DNA from: Clostridiales bacterium
Lineage (GTDB): Bacteria > Bacillota > Clostridia > Oscillospirales > CAG-272
Direction of reading: 5' to 3'
Length of the DNA: 64,000 bases
NCBI GenBank assembly: GCA_016288155.1
Contig: JAEEYP010000056.1
Location: 1-64,000 of the forward strand
Shown piece after piece: positions 9,341 through 18,091 of the stretch. How positions within the stretch are numbered: position 1 is the stretch's first letter; every line of letters begins with the position of its first letter. The notes beneath the pieces are model-generated. The model was given only the letters and a program-made list of their open reading frames with translations, ran no database searches and had not been told where the DNA came from. A program made the translations under genes and the position numbers.

Positions 9341-10861
9341 TCAGTCGTTCCAGCGGTCGATGATCTTCTCCAGTTTTTCCAGCTCTGCATCCAGAGAGTT
9401 TTCATATTTCGCGTAGAAGGATGCGATATCGCTCGTGCGGTCGGTGTAACCGCCGCCGACGTTGTTCTTGCGGACGCTCCCTGTGATGCGCAAAAAGCGA
9501 TCCGAGAAGTCGTTCAGGCTCAGAAAATCGCCGAGGTCGTAGACGCGGTTGGCGATGATGACGTCGAGCATGGCAGAGGATTCCTCGTCGCGCGCGATCT
9601 TTCTTTTGAGGACCGTTTCATAGAACGCGGGGATCACGGTGTACCGGGACTCCGCGCTGAGCGCTTCGAGCAGGACGCCGGTCATCTCCAATCTGTCCGA
9701 GGTCTTCGGCACGGAGATCAGATTCCCGCCGAAGACGGATGCGGAGCTGGAGTAGGTCTCCTGCGACGCGTCGTACTTCGGGATCGGGAGGATCCCGAAA
9801 TCGGAGTCCATTTCTCTCATCACGTTGGAATTGCGCAAGAGTCCGATAAGGAACAGTCCCTGATCCCGCATGAACATCGGGACGTAGTCTTCCGTCCAGT
9901 TGTCGTACATCGTGTTGAAGGTCAGTTTTTCGTCGTACATGATCTTCTCAAGATAGTACAGGATCGCCTCGAAGTTCCTGTCCGTCTTGAAAGAGAGCGC
10001 CGGATACCCGTCCTCGTCTTTGGAAAGGACCCTGCCGCCTGCCGCGTGGAAGAAGAATATGACCGGATCGTCGCCGCAGAGGATGCCGTAGCGGTCCATC
10101 TCGTCGTACGCCCCGTTGCCGTTCAGATCGACGTAGGCGGCGAGCCCCATCTCCCGGAGCGTGTCCATCGTCCACGTACCGTTCTTCACGAGTCCATACA
10201 GATCGCCGAGCTGCAGATCCTCCGCCAGCCGCTTGTTGAAGTAGACGCAGGCGCTGGCGGCTTTGTCCAGAATGACGAGATCGGACACGGCGAACGGCAG
10301 ATACCCTCTCATGGTGAAGCTCTCGATCGAATTCCCATCCCACCACGGCCGGGAGAAATCGAGGTACGGGATATCGTACAGGTCATAGAACAGGTCGTTC
10401 TGATACATATGCGCGATGTTGTGTCCCATGGAGATACAGACGTCATACAGGGGATCGTCCGCATAGACCGACTTACGGACGTTATCCTGGTATACGTCGT
10501 ACGCGTCGGTCTGCGCCCTGATCGTCACGTCGTATTTCTCGCTGATCTTCAGGTTCCGCCTGAAAACGGCGTCGTTGATCGGCTCGGCGTTCTCTTCCTC
10601 GACGGCAAGATCGTTCCATATCCGCCAGCGCTCGATGTCCCACTGATAGAAAAGAAACTCCGCTCCGTCGAAGGTGACGTCAGGGAGATCCGGCTCCTCG
10701 ACGGGCGCCTCCGTCTCGGCGGGTTCCGTCGCCTCCGTCGGCGGCTGCGTTCCCTGTGTCCCGGCGGCGTCGGTTTCGGTCGCGGGCTCCGTCTGTCCGC
10801 AGGAGACGAGAAGGAAGAGACAGTGCAGGACTGCCAGAGCGAATGCGATTGCTTTTTTCAT
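9341..10861 (-). CDS. Extracellular solute-binding-like lipoprotein
   Basis: A 506-residue lipoprotein. The N-terminus MKKAIAFALAVLHCLFLLVSCG is a signal peptide with a lipobox Cys at residue 21, followed by a long Thr/Glu/Pro-rich linker (about residues 24-60). The mature part resembles family 1 extracellular solute-binding proteins used by sugar ABC transporters, with aromatic-rich segments such as FLFYQWDIERW and FSRPWWDGNSIESF. No permease or ATPase genes are adjacent, so it either serves a transporter encoded elsewhere or acts as a surface sugar-binding protein. AAAGGAGG precedes the ATG. It follows glycerate kinase by 38 bases. Confidence 0.75.
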   Translation of the reverse strand: MKKAIAFALAVLHCLFLLVSCGQTEPATETDAAGTQGTQPPTEATEPAETEAPVEEPDLPDVTFDGAEFLFYQWDIERWRIWNDLAVEEENAEPINDAVFRRNLKISEKYDVTIRAQTDAYDVYQDNVRKSVYADDPLYDVCISMGHNIAHMYQNDLFYDLYDIPYLDFSRPWWDGNSIESFTMRGYLPFAVSDLVILDKAASACVYFNKRLAEDLQLGDLYGLVKNGTWTMDTLREMGLAAYVDLNGNGAYDEMDRYGILCGDDPVIFFFHAAGGRVLSKDEDGYPALSFKTDRNFEAILYYLEKIMYDEKLTFNTMYDNWTEDYVPMFMRDQGLFLIGLLRNSNVMREMDSDFGILPIPKYDASQETYSSSASVFGGNLISVPKTSDRLEMTGVLLEALSAESRYTVIPAFYETVLKRKIARDEESSAMLDVIIANRVYDLGDFLSLNDFSDRFLRITGSVRKNNVGGGYTDRTSDIASFYAKYENSLDAELEKLEKIIDRWND

Positions 10862-10899
10862 GGACGTGCCTCCTTTGGTTTTTTAGATGATATGATGGA

Positions 10900-12075
10900 T
10901 CACGAAGAAGTTCCTTTTCCCGTACCGCCCGCGCGGCGGAGCGCGGCGGTATAGCGGAGGAGATTGTCGACCGCGAAGAGCACGTTTTCCTCCGTGTGCT
11001 CCATCGCCTCGTCGAGCGGCACCGCGCGCCGGTTGATGCAGAAGATGCCGGATACGCCCTCCCCGTACAGGATATCGGCTCCCTCGCCGATCTCCCCGAC
11101 GAGCGCCGCCGTCGGGACGCCGTACTCCGCCGCGCAGCGCGCGACGCCGCCGACGACCTTGCCGCACGCGGACTGCGCGTCGATCCTTCCTTCCCCCGTA
11201 ATGACGAGATCCGTCCCCGGCAAATGCTCCCGGAACCGGATCTGCGCGAGCACCGCGTCGATCCCCCGGCACAGTCCGGCACCGAGGAAAGCCGCAGCTC
11301 CGCCGCCCATCCCGCCGGCGGCGCCGGCGCCGGGCAGATCGGCGATCTCCGCGCCGAGGGAGGCGCGGATCACCGCCGCCAGGCGGCAAAGTCCGGCGTC
11401 GAGGAGCCGTATCTCATCGGGCGACGCGCCCTTCTGCGGCGCGAACACGGCGGCCGCGCCGCGCGGTCCGACGAGAGGATTCGTGACGTCGCACATGACG
11501 GTAAAATCCGCCTCCCGGAGCTTTCCGTCGGCGTGTGCGGCGTCGATCCGTTCAAGCTGAGACAGCGTTCCCCCGGTGGGGATGAACGTCTCTTCCGCCC
11601 CGTCCGCGCCGCGCCGGTAAAAACGGTATCCGAGCGCCGCCGCCATACCGGCGCCGCCGTCGTTCGTCGCCGATCCGCCGAGGCACAAAAGGATGCGCCG
11701 GCATCCGCGCCGGAGCGCGCAAAGGATCAGCTCGCCGACGCCGTACGTCGTCGTCTCCGAGGGGGAAAGCCGCTCCCCCACGAGCGGAAGCCCCGCGCAC
11801 GCCGCCATCTCGATCACGGCGGTCCCGTCGGGCAGGATCCCGTATTCCGCGTGCATCTCCTCAAAATACGGCCCGTGTACGTCCGCGGCGATCCGTTCCC
11901 CGCCGCACGCCGAGAGGAAACAATCGACGCTCCCCTCGCCGCCGTCCGCGACGGGAAAAGACAGTATCTCCGCCTCCGGCTCGCGCAGGCGGATCCGTTG
12001 TGCGATCAGCGTGCAGAGCCTGCGGGAGGACAGCGATCCCTTGAAGCTGTCCGGGATGACGATATATCTGGACAC
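10900..12075 (-). CDS. Glycerate kinase (GarK/GlxK family)
   Basis: A 391-residue enzyme that phosphorylates D-glycerate using ATP, feeding it into lower glycolysis. Family features are the N-terminal IPDSFKGSLSS, FPVADGGEGSVD near residue 40, the glycine-rich LGGSATNDGGAGMAAALG near residue 130, and TGEGRIDAQSACGK near residue 290. The start is a GTG five bases after an AAGGAG site. It is the first gene after a promoter at 12126-12154, with the solute-binding lipoprotein downstream. A 2-hydroxyacid dehydrogenase that could supply glycerate is encoded far away at 40901. Confidence 0.92.
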   Translation of the reverse strand: MSRYIVIPDSFKGSLSSRRLCTLIAQRIRLREPEAEILSFPVADGGEGSVDCFLSACGGERIAADVHGPYFEEMHAEYGILPDGTAVIEMAACAGLPLVGERLSPSETTTYGVGELILCALRRGCRRILLCLGGSATNDGGAGMAAALGYRFYRRGADGAEETFIPTGGTLSQLERIDAAHADGKLREADFTVMCDVTNPLVGPRGAAAVFAPQKGASPDEIRLLDAGLCRLAAVIRASLGAEIADLPGAGAAGGMGGGAAAFLGAGLCRGIDAVLAQIRFREHLPGTDLVITGEGRIDAQSACGKVVGGVARCAAEYGVPTAALVGEIGEGADILYGEGVSGIFCINRRAVPLDEAMEHTEENVLFAVDNLLRYTAALRRAGGTGKGTSS

Positions 12076-12125
12076 GGTCTCTCCTTGTTTTCGCTCCTTC
12101 GGCGGAACGGGATGATGTCGTTTTC

Positions 12126-12154
12126 ATTATAGCACAATATTCCCATCCGCGCAA
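12126..12154 (-). promoter_or_regulatory. Sigma-A promoter of glycerate kinase operon
   Basis: Minus strand TTGCGC, 17 bases, TATAAT, with TGTGC immediately before the -10, giving an extended -10. It lies about 50 bases before the GTG start. Confidence 0.8.
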
Positions 12155-12216
12155 CCGAATGAGAATGATTTCATCATACTATCTGAACAAATTTTTCGCG
12201 TTTCGGCGCAGAAACG

Positions 12217-12248
12217 AAAAAAGATCCCCGTACCGACGGGGATCTTTT
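12217..12248 (-). terminator. Terminator after the DeoR-type regulator
   Basis: The stem AAGATCCCCGT/ACGGGGATCTT has a four-base loop and is followed on the minus strand by a run of T residues. It lies 26 bases after the regulator's stop and before the glycerate kinase promoter, separating the two units. Confidence 0.88.
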
Positions 12249-12274
12249 ACGCTTGCTGCGAAAACGGGGACAGT

Positions 12275-13051
12275 TTACGCGAGATAGACCGGAACGCCCG
12301 CCTGCGCGAACGCGTCCGCCTTCTCTTCTCCGGCGCGGTCCGTGACGAGACCGCTGAGGATCGGGATCTCCGCGAACTGCACCGACGCGATCTTGCCGAA
12401 CTTGCTCGAATCGGCGAGAACGTATTTCTTCGTGGAATTGGCGATGACGATCCTGTTCAGCCGGGCGGAAGGAAAATCCATCGTCGTCAGCCCGCCGACC
12501 CGGTCGATGCCGTCCGTGCCGAGGAAGAACTTCGTGAAATGGAGCGGGCGTACCGCCTCCTCGGCGATGTAGCCGAGGAAATCGCGCTGGACGTGGCGGT
12601 ATTCCCCCCCGATGAGAAAGACGTCGGTGATGCGCTGGAGCACGTTCAGATTGCTGAGCGAGCGGGTGAAGATCCGCACGCCGTGCAGTTCGCCCGCCTC
12701 GATCCGCTTCGCCAGAGCGACGCACATATGCGGCAGCGTCGTCCCCGCGTCGAGAAAGAGCACGTCCCCGCTCTCGACGAGCGCCGCGGCGCGGCTGCCG
12801 ATGCATTTCTTTTCCTCGAGCCGCACGGTCTCCAGACTGTCGTAGGTGTATTCCAGATTGTTGCGGATCAAAGAGGCCCCGCCCTGGATGCGCAAGATCA
12901 GCCCCTTCCGCTCCATGTCGATGAACAGGCGCGTGACGGTGGAACGGGACACGCCGAGGTATTTCATCGCGTCCTCGATACTGATCCGGGTAGTACATTC
13001 GAGCGCCTCGAGGAGCTTGTTCTGTCTCTCGAGCAATGCGTTCTTGTTCAT
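12275..13051 (-). CDS. DeoR-family transcriptional regulator
   Basis: A sugar-phosphate-responsive repressor type. The N-terminal helix-turn-helix is at about residues 20-50 (ISIEDAMKYLGVSRSTVTRLF), followed by the usual GLILRIQGGA segment. The DeoR sensor domain follows, with LFLDAGTTLPHMC and FLIGGEYRHVQRDFLG. The ORF track starts at 13072, but GGCGGAGG lies at proper distance only before the ATG at 13051, giving 258 residues. It has its own promoter and terminator and stands just upstream of the glycerate kinase and carbohydrate genes, its likely targets. Confidence 0.88.
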   Translation of the reverse strand: MNKNALLERQNKLLEALECTTRISIEDAMKYLGVSRSTVTRLFIDMERKGLILRIQGGASLIRNNLEYTYDSLETVRLEEKKCIGSRAAALVESGDVLFLDAGTTLPHMCVALAKRIEAGELHGVRIFTRSLSNLNVLQRITDVFLIGGEYRHVQRDFLGYIAEEAVRPLHFTKFFLGTDGIDRVGGLTTMDFPSARLNRIVIANSTKKYVLADSSKFGKIASVQFAEIPILSGLVTDRAGEEKADAFAQAGVPVYLA

Positions 13052-13095
13052 CGCAGCCTCCGCCTTTTTCATATCCCGTGCATTACGTTTTTACT

Positions 13096-13124
13096 ATTAT
13101 ACATAAAACCGGCGAAAAAAGCAA
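13096..13124 (-). promoter_or_regulatory. Promoter of the DeoR-type gene
   Basis: Minus strand TTGCTT, 17 bases, TATAAT, about 40 bases before the start codon chosen at 13051. Confidence 0.75.
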
Positions 13125-13189
13125 GCGTTTTCGCATATCCGGCGAAAATGGACGAGGCGTGAGAGGAGAATGATCGTTCACGTCCATGG

Positions 13190-13227
13190 GAAAAAGAAAG
13201 GGCAGGAGCCGCACTGCGCTCCTGCCC
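13190..13227 (-). terminator. Terminator after the PP2C gene (end of the RiPP/partner-switch run)
   Basis: The perfect 10-bp stem GGGCAGGAGC/GCTCCTGCCC is followed on the minus strand by TTTCTTTTT. It is the first strong terminator seen after the promoter at 25861-25889. Confidence 0.9.
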
Positions 13228-13251
13228 CCGGCGGGATCGTCCGGGATCCCG

Positions 13252-15264
13252 TTATCCGAGTTTCTTTTTGATCGTGAGAACGTTCTGCCCGTCGATCCGA
13301 TCATAGGTGACGGAATCCATGTTCTTCTTCACCAGGTAGATCCCGAGTCCGCCGATGTTCCTCTCCTCCGCGGACAGGGTGACGTCCGGGTCTTCCTTCG
13401 CAAGCGGATCGAACGGTATGCCGCTGTCGCGGAATTCGATCTCGATCGTCTTCGACGCCTCGTCCGTCCGTACCCGGACCGCGGCGTCGCCCGTATCCGG
13501 GGCGTAGGCGTAATGCGCGATGTTGACGAAGATCTCCTCCACGGCGACGTCGATCATCATCTGATCCTTCGCGGAACATCCGAGCTTCTCGAGTTCTCCG
13601 TCCACCATCGCCGTCACCGTCTCGAGCTGGTCCTCCGCCGCGGGGACCGTGACCTCACGTCCCGTCTTCTCCGGTCCCTCATAGTAGAGTCCGAGCATCG
13701 TTATGTCGTCGAACTGCGGCGCGTCAGCCACGAAAGCGTCGATATCGTCGCGGACGTTCCGGAGCAGTTCCTTCGGCCTCGCGTCCGCTTCCCGGTTCAG
13801 CGCGGCGAGCATACGGTCCGTACCGAACAGCTCCTCCGCGGCGTTCGTCGCCTCCGGGACGCCGTCCGTGTACACAAAGAGCGAATCGCCGGAGTACAGC
13901 TCGAACGCGTGCTCCTTGAAGCGCATCCCCTCCATCGTGGCGACGGCGGGCGAGTGCCGATAAACGACCAGTTCGTATTCGCCGTTCGCGCGGCGAATGA
14001 CGGGATGCTCGTGACCGGCGTTCGCCGCGAGCCCCTTCCCGGTGGAGATCTCCAGAATGGCGAACCACACGGTGACGAAGAGCTCGGCGTCGTTCCCTTC
14101 GCAAAGCTGCTCGTTCACGTAGCTGAGGATCTCGGCGGGGCCGCCGCCCATCTGCGCACGGTTCTTGATGAGCGTTTTCGCGATCACCATGAAGAGCGCG
14201 GCGGGAACGCCCTTCCCGCTGACGTCCGCCATCACGAGACCGAGATGGTCGTCGTCGATCAGGAAGAAGTCGTAGAAATCGCCGCCGACCTCCTTCGCGG
14301 GCGTCATGGTCGCGTAGATATCGAATTCCTTTCTCTCGGGGAACGCCGGGAAGATACGCGGCAGCATATCCGCCTGGATCTGCGTGGCGATGTTCAGCTC
14401 CGCGCCGATGCGCTCCTTCTCGGCGGTAATGGTACGGATATTACCGATATACTGAATGATGTCCTGCTCCATCCGGGAGATGGATCCCGCCAGATCCTGG
14501 ATCTCATCATTCGTCCGGATCTTTTCGAGCGACATGCTCTTCAGCGTATTGTCCTGCGCAAACTCCGTGACGTTGCTGCGGATGCGCATAAGCGGCCCGA
14601 TGAAGTTCTTGCGCATAAGGAACCAATGCGCGATACTGAAGACCGCCAGCGTGATAAGGGAGATCAGGACCATGTTGATGATATAGCCGCGCAGCGTGGC
14701 CTCGATCAGTTCCATCCACACGTCCACGAGCAGCACGGCGGCGATCTTGCCCTCGCTGTCGATCACGGGCAGCATGCTCGACGTCAGATAACCGTAGCGC
14801 GCGGAGTGGCGGACCATATAGTTATCGGGCTTGATCCCCTGCGTGTAGGCCGCCCACGCCTCGTCGAAATAAGCGGACAGCGGATCGGTGTCCCCGATGG
14901 AAAGTCCCGAGGAATCGTAGATATAGCGCATGGTGTGATCCTCGGAGATGGTCACGATATAGATATAGGCGGCGCCGGAGGCCTTTTCCACGGATCTCAG
15001 ATACTCCGCCATATCCGCGTAGTTCTCGTCTTCTTCCCACGTCTGCGCGTAACGGGCGATCTGGTCGTGGTCGACGTGCTCCAGTATGATATTCGCGATC
15101 ACGTAGCCGTTGTCGTTATACAGTTTCCGGATCGTGTTGCTGTACTGGACGTACCCGCTGAACGTGGAGATAAAGCAGATCAGGAGCGTCAGCAAAACGA
15201 CGCTCAGAAGCAGCTTCTTGCTGATGCCGAATCGGATGCGGCCGGTTTTCGTCGGATTATCCAT
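13252..15264 (-). CDS. Membrane PP2C phosphatase (RsbU/SpoIIE type) fused to an RsbW-like kinase
   Basis: A 670-residue sensor protein. Two membrane segments (about residues 17-40 and 200-222) flank an extracellular domain of roughly 155 residues. A HAMP-like region follows, then a PP2C/SpoIIE phosphatase with EVGGDFYDFF, MADVSGKGVPAALFM and DDITMLGLYY. The C-terminal HATPase domain has an intact N-box (VAVEEIFVNIAHYAY) and a DSGIPFDP box. Such proteins dephosphorylate or phosphorylate STAS partners, and a STAS gene lies 2.4 kb upstream in the same run. The track start at 15291 is a TTG lacking a site. The ATG at 15264 has GAGGAGG nine bases upstream and overlaps the GNAT stop, indicating coupling. 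Confidence 0.9.
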   Translation of the reverse strand: MDNPTKTGRIRFGISKKLLLSVVLLTLLICFISTFSGYVQYSNTIRKLYNDNGYVIANIILEHVDHDQIARYAQTWEEDENYADMAEYLRSVEKASGAAYIYIVTISEDHTMRYIYDSSGLSIGDTDPLSAYFDEAWAAYTQGIKPDNYMVRHSARYGYLTSSMLPVIDSEGKIAAVLLVDVWMELIEATLRGYIINMVLISLITLAVFSIAHWFLMRKNFIGPLMRIRSNVTEFAQDNTLKSMSLEKIRTNDEIQDLAGSISRMEQDIIQYIGNIRTITAEKERIGAELNIATQIQADMLPRIFPAFPERKEFDIYATMTPAKEVGGDFYDFFLIDDDHLGLVMADVSGKGVPAALFMVIAKTLIKNRAQMGGGPAEILSYVNEQLCEGNDAELFVTVWFAILEISTGKGLAANAGHEHPVIRRANGEYELVVYRHSPAVATMEGMRFKEHAFELYSGDSLFVYTDGVPEATNAAEELFGTDRMLAALNREADARPKELLRNVRDDIDAFVADAPQFDDITMLGLYYEGPEKTGREVTVPAAEDQLETVTAMVDGELEKLGCSAKDQMMIDVAVEEIFVNIAHYAYAPDTGDAAVRVRTDEASKTIEIEFRDSGIPFDPLAKEDPDVTLSAEERNIGGLGIYLVKKNMDSVTYDRIDGQNVLTIKKKLG

Positions 15265-15856
15265 CGATCTTCCCCTCCTCACTCTCTTCAAATTTCCTTA
15301 TATACAACACCGCGTCGCAGATGCAGTACTCTTTTTTGCAGTACGGGCAATATCCCTTCGTATCCGCCCAGGGACTATGCAGCTCCGCCGCGGGAACGAA
15401 GCCCGTTTTCCGCAGGACGTTTGCGATCGGCACGTCGCGTCCCAGAGGACGAAGCGCCGTGTTGACGATCATCTTCGCGCCCTTTTCCCGCAGCACCGGC
15501 TGCAGATCCGCCATAAAAGAAGAGAAAATGCCCCGGTTCCTGTATTCCGGATCCGTGCTGGTGGTCTTGTAGACGCCGATGCGCTCGTTTCCCGCGTACT
15601 TTTGGAGCGCCTTTGGCCTTCCCGGCACGTGGAGGATGCGGAGCGCGTCGTCCAGCGTGGAGAGGAACGCGTAAAAGCAGGAGACGACGAAGCCGTCCCT
15701 GTCCTCGTCCGCCGCGACGTACAGCAGATCGTCCTCCCGGCGGAGCATCTCCTCAAGCTCTTTGACGGAATAAAAATCCCGGGAGATGAAATCGTCGATC
15801 AGGCGTTTGATCTGCGGCAGATCCCGGACCTCCGCCGCCCGAACCTCAAGCTTCAT
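15257..15856 (-). CDS. GNAT-family N-acetyltransferase with C-terminal Cys cluster
   Basis: A 199-residue acetyltransferase-like protein. The acetyl-CoA-binding region is around STDPEYRNRGIFSSFM (residues 100-115), a variant of the R/Q-x-x-G-x-G/A loop. The C-terminus carries YCPYCKKEYCIC, four Cys in CxxC-x4-CxC spacing, which could bind zinc. It lies three bases after the MATE fusion gene and overlaps the PP2C gene, so it belongs to the same unit. Its acceptor could be a protein of the pathway or the RiPP product, but nothing in the sequence shows which. Confidence 0.75.
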   Translation of the reverse strand: MKLEVRAAEVRDLPQIKRLIDDFISRDFYSVKELEEMLRREDDLLYVAADEDRDGFVVSCFYAFLSTLDDALRILHVPGRPKALQKYAGNERIGVYKTTSTDPEYRNRGIFSSFMADLQPVLREKGAKMIVNTALRPLGRDVPIANVLRKTGFVPAAELHSPWADTKGYCPYCKKEYCICDAVLYIRKFEESEEGKIDG

Positions 15857-15859
15857 TCC

Positions 15860-17671
15860 TTATTCCTCTTTCAGTATGATTTGCAGTGTATTGACGCCGA
15901 AGGCGGTCTGGTAGTTCGCCATCTCGACCATCTTTTTGATCATCCGGACGCCCATGTACATATCGTCCTCGATCCCGTCCGTCCCCGGTGAAAAATTGAA
16001 GGGATTGAACGCGATCCCGTTGTAGCGGATACGGATGCCGCGGATGCCGTTGACGGAATAGGCGCGCAGATCGAACGCGAGCTCCTGATCGCCCTTCTCC
16101 CCGTTGACCTGACGGATCAGCGTCATCACTTCCTCCATGCTCATCTGCAGCTGCATCGTTTCCCTTACGCTCATGCCGTTCATCGAGCAGAATTCACTGA
16201 TGCGCTCACTGGCGCTCACGATCTCGTCGATATTCGCGCTCACGGAGAAATTCAGCACTTTTCCGCTTTTCTCATTGGCAAGATCGGTCATCAGGTAGCG
16301 GGAATACTGCGGACGGCGCAGACGGTGCAGTCCCGTCGCGCCCCACCAGACGATCACCGTCGCCAACTCCGCGAACAAAAGAAACGAGAATACGGAAAAG
16401 CCCGTACGGACAGCCAGGAGCAATCCGAGATACGTCATCACGATCACGCGCAGAAAGATCAGCATGTTCGACCAGACGTTCAGTGACGCCATGTTGTAAT
16501 ACGTGGTCAGGATATTCAGAAGGAGCGCGGGGAAAACGGAGAGCGCCATCCACAAAAGCGGGACCAGGATGTTCCCGGACAGACCGTACATCGCCGGGAT
16601 CGCCCCGGACAACGCCGCACACAGCGCTAAAAAGACGGCGCCGGCAATACTGCCGATCTTCCATTCCTCGCGCAGAAGCAGCCGGCAGCTCCCGTTGTCG
16701 CGTTCGCCGCTGAACACGCCGAGCATCGCGCTGCCCGCCGCGGGCACGCCCAGCGTCACGCACTCGCCGAAGCCCCATATCCCGTTGACCGCGGTAAAGA
16801 TTGCCACCAGCCCCGCTCCGCCGCTGGCCATCAGCATGGCGTTCACGATCAGAAGCCGAACGGTCGAACACAGATTGTTGAAAGCCGACGGCAGTCCGGC
16901 GGCGGCGATGGTCAGCCATTCCGCCCGGGTGTGCACCAGCTCCGGGCGCCAGCTGTAGGGACTTCTTTTGGAAAACAGGCGGAAGATCCCGTAAAGGCAC
17001 GCCAGTGCCGTGGCGATCACGCTCGCCAATCCGGCGCCGAAGACGCCCATATCCATGCCGTACACGAAAAGCACGTCCAGAACGATGTTCACGACGGTCA
17101 TGCCGGTCATCATGACGGTCACGTCCGCGTTTTTTCCGTCGAGCCGCAGATACCAGAACGGGATATAGATCACGATCTTGGGAAGCGCCCCGATCACCGT
17201 GATGACGACGTACTGCATCACGTATTCACGGGTCGCTCCATCCGCGCAGAGAAAAGAGACCAGCGGTCCGCGGAACGCCAGAGCGAGCACGGTAATGAGC
17301 ACCGAAGCCAAAACGGAGGCGTTCAGACCGGTGCGAAAATAATCGTCTCTCTTCTTCCCGTCGCCGAGACCGATGGCCCGCGCGGCGGGGATCTCGGTGC
17401 CGGCGGCAAGGAACGAGCCGACGACGCACAGCGCCAGATACACCGGCAGGCTCAGATTGATCGCCGCAAGCGCCTCGGGACCGATGCGCCTGCCCACGAG
17501 GATGCCGTCGACAAACACGTTGATATTGACGCTCAGTATCGAGAGCATCCCCGTGATCACGGCCTTGCGGTAGGTCCCCCGGATGAACGCGGCGTTCTGC
17601 GCCAACTCGGTCTCCCTTTGATCCTTCGGGTTGTCCTGTGTCCTGTTCATCGGATGCACAACTCCTCTCAT
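15860..17671 (-). CDS. MATE-type transporter fused to a degenerate RsbW-like HATPase domain
   Basis: A 603-residue protein. Residues about 30-460 form a 12-helix MATE family efflux transporter (MLSILSVNINVFVDGILVGRRIG near the start). A C-terminal domain of some 130 residues resembles the anti-sigma kinase (RsbW) HATPase fold: MSMEEVMTLIRQVNG matches the N-box region and YNGIAFNPFNFSPG the G1 box. The expected Asn and Asp appear as Leu and Asn, so ATP binding may be lost. The start could be 17671 or 17650, where AGAGGAG lies 11 bases upstream. Its gene follows the STAS gene. A cytoplasmic tail that binds the STAS partner is a reasonable guess. Confidence 0.8.
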   Translation of the reverse strand: MRGVVHPMNRTQDNPKDQRETELAQNAAFIRGTYRKAVITGMLSILSVNINVFVDGILVGRRIGPEALAAINLSLPVYLALCVVGSFLAAGTEIPAARAIGLGDGKKRDDYFRTGLNASVLASVLITVLALAFRGPLVSFLCADGATREYVMQYVVITVIGALPKIVIYIPFWYLRLDGKNADVTVMMTGMTVVNIVLDVLFVYGMDMGVFGAGLASVIATALACLYGIFRLFSKRSPYSWRPELVHTRAEWLTIAAAGLPSAFNNLCSTVRLLIVNAMLMASGGAGLVAIFTAVNGIWGFGECVTLGVPAAGSAMLGVFSGERDNGSCRLLLREEWKIGSIAGAVFLALCAALSGAIPAMYGLSGNILVPLLWMALSVFPALLLNILTTYYNMASLNVWSNMLIFLRVIVMTYLGLLLAVRTGFSVFSFLLFAELATVIVWWGATGLHRLRRPQYSRYLMTDLANEKSGKVLNFSVSANIDEIVSASERISEFCSMNGMSVRETMQLQMSMEEVMTLIRQVNGEKGDQELAFDLRAYSVNGIRGIRIRYNGIAFNPFNFSPGTDGIEDDMYMGVRMIKKMVEMANYQTAFGVNTLQIILKEE

Positions 17672-17699
17672 ACACTCGCGTTATGCAGAGAGGCGTCCG

Positions 17700-17996
17700 T
17701 CATTCGATATTCAAAATGTCGACGAATCCGGTCACGTCGAAGATGTCCATGATCTCCGGCGTCACGTTGCGAATGATCATCTTGCCCTGGCGGTTCATCA
17801 CCTTCTGGGCGGCGAGGAGGACGCGCAGTCCGGCGGAGGACACGTACGCGAGGTTGGCGAGATCGAAGATCAGTTCCGTGATCCCGTCCACGGAGGAGCG
17901 GAGCTCACTCTCCAGCTGGGGAGAGGTGACGGTATCGAGACGGCCGTCGAGTTCAATGGTGAGGGTGGTCCCGTCCTGTTTCTTTACGATGTTCAT
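17700..17996 (-). CDS. STAS-domain anti-sigma-factor antagonist-like protein
   Basis: A 98-residue single STAS domain of the SpoIIAA/RsbV type. LIFDLANLAYVSSAGLRVLL contains the conserved SSAG, whose Ser is the site phosphorylated by RsbW-like kinases and dephosphorylated by PP2C enzymes. AAAAGGAG precedes the ATG. It stands between the radical SAM gene and the MATE fusion gene, with a PP2C/kinase protein further down the run, which gives the pieces of a partner-switching circuit except a sigma factor. Confidence 0.92.
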   Translation of the reverse strand: MNIVKKQDGTTLTIELDGRLDTVTSPQLESELRSSVDGITELIFDLANLAYVSSAGLRVLLAAQKVMNRQGKMIIRNVTPEIMDIFDVTGFVDILNIE

Positions 17997-18050
17997 GGTT
18001 TTCTCCTTTTATGTATAAGTGTATGAGATTTTCCGGTCGGTATACGGAAC

Positions 18051-18083
18051 GGCGCTCCCGCCCGGCGTTCCCGGCGGGGCGCC
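18051..18083 (-). other. GC-rich hairpin between radical SAM and STAS genes
   Basis: An interrupted inverted repeat (GGCGCTCCCGCCC and GGCGGGGCGCC) lies in the 95-base gap. It has no T-run on either side, so it may serve as an mRNA processing or stability element rather than a terminator. Confidence 0.4.
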
Positions 18084-18091
18084 GCGCGGTT

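Noticed and set aside
15265-15291. TTG start for the PP2C fusion
   Set aside because: No ribosome site; the codons themselves contain the GAGGAGG used by the ATG at 15264.
13186-15465. 759-residue plus-strand ORF
   Set aside because: Antisense to the PP2C fusion gene with all of its motifs on the other strand.
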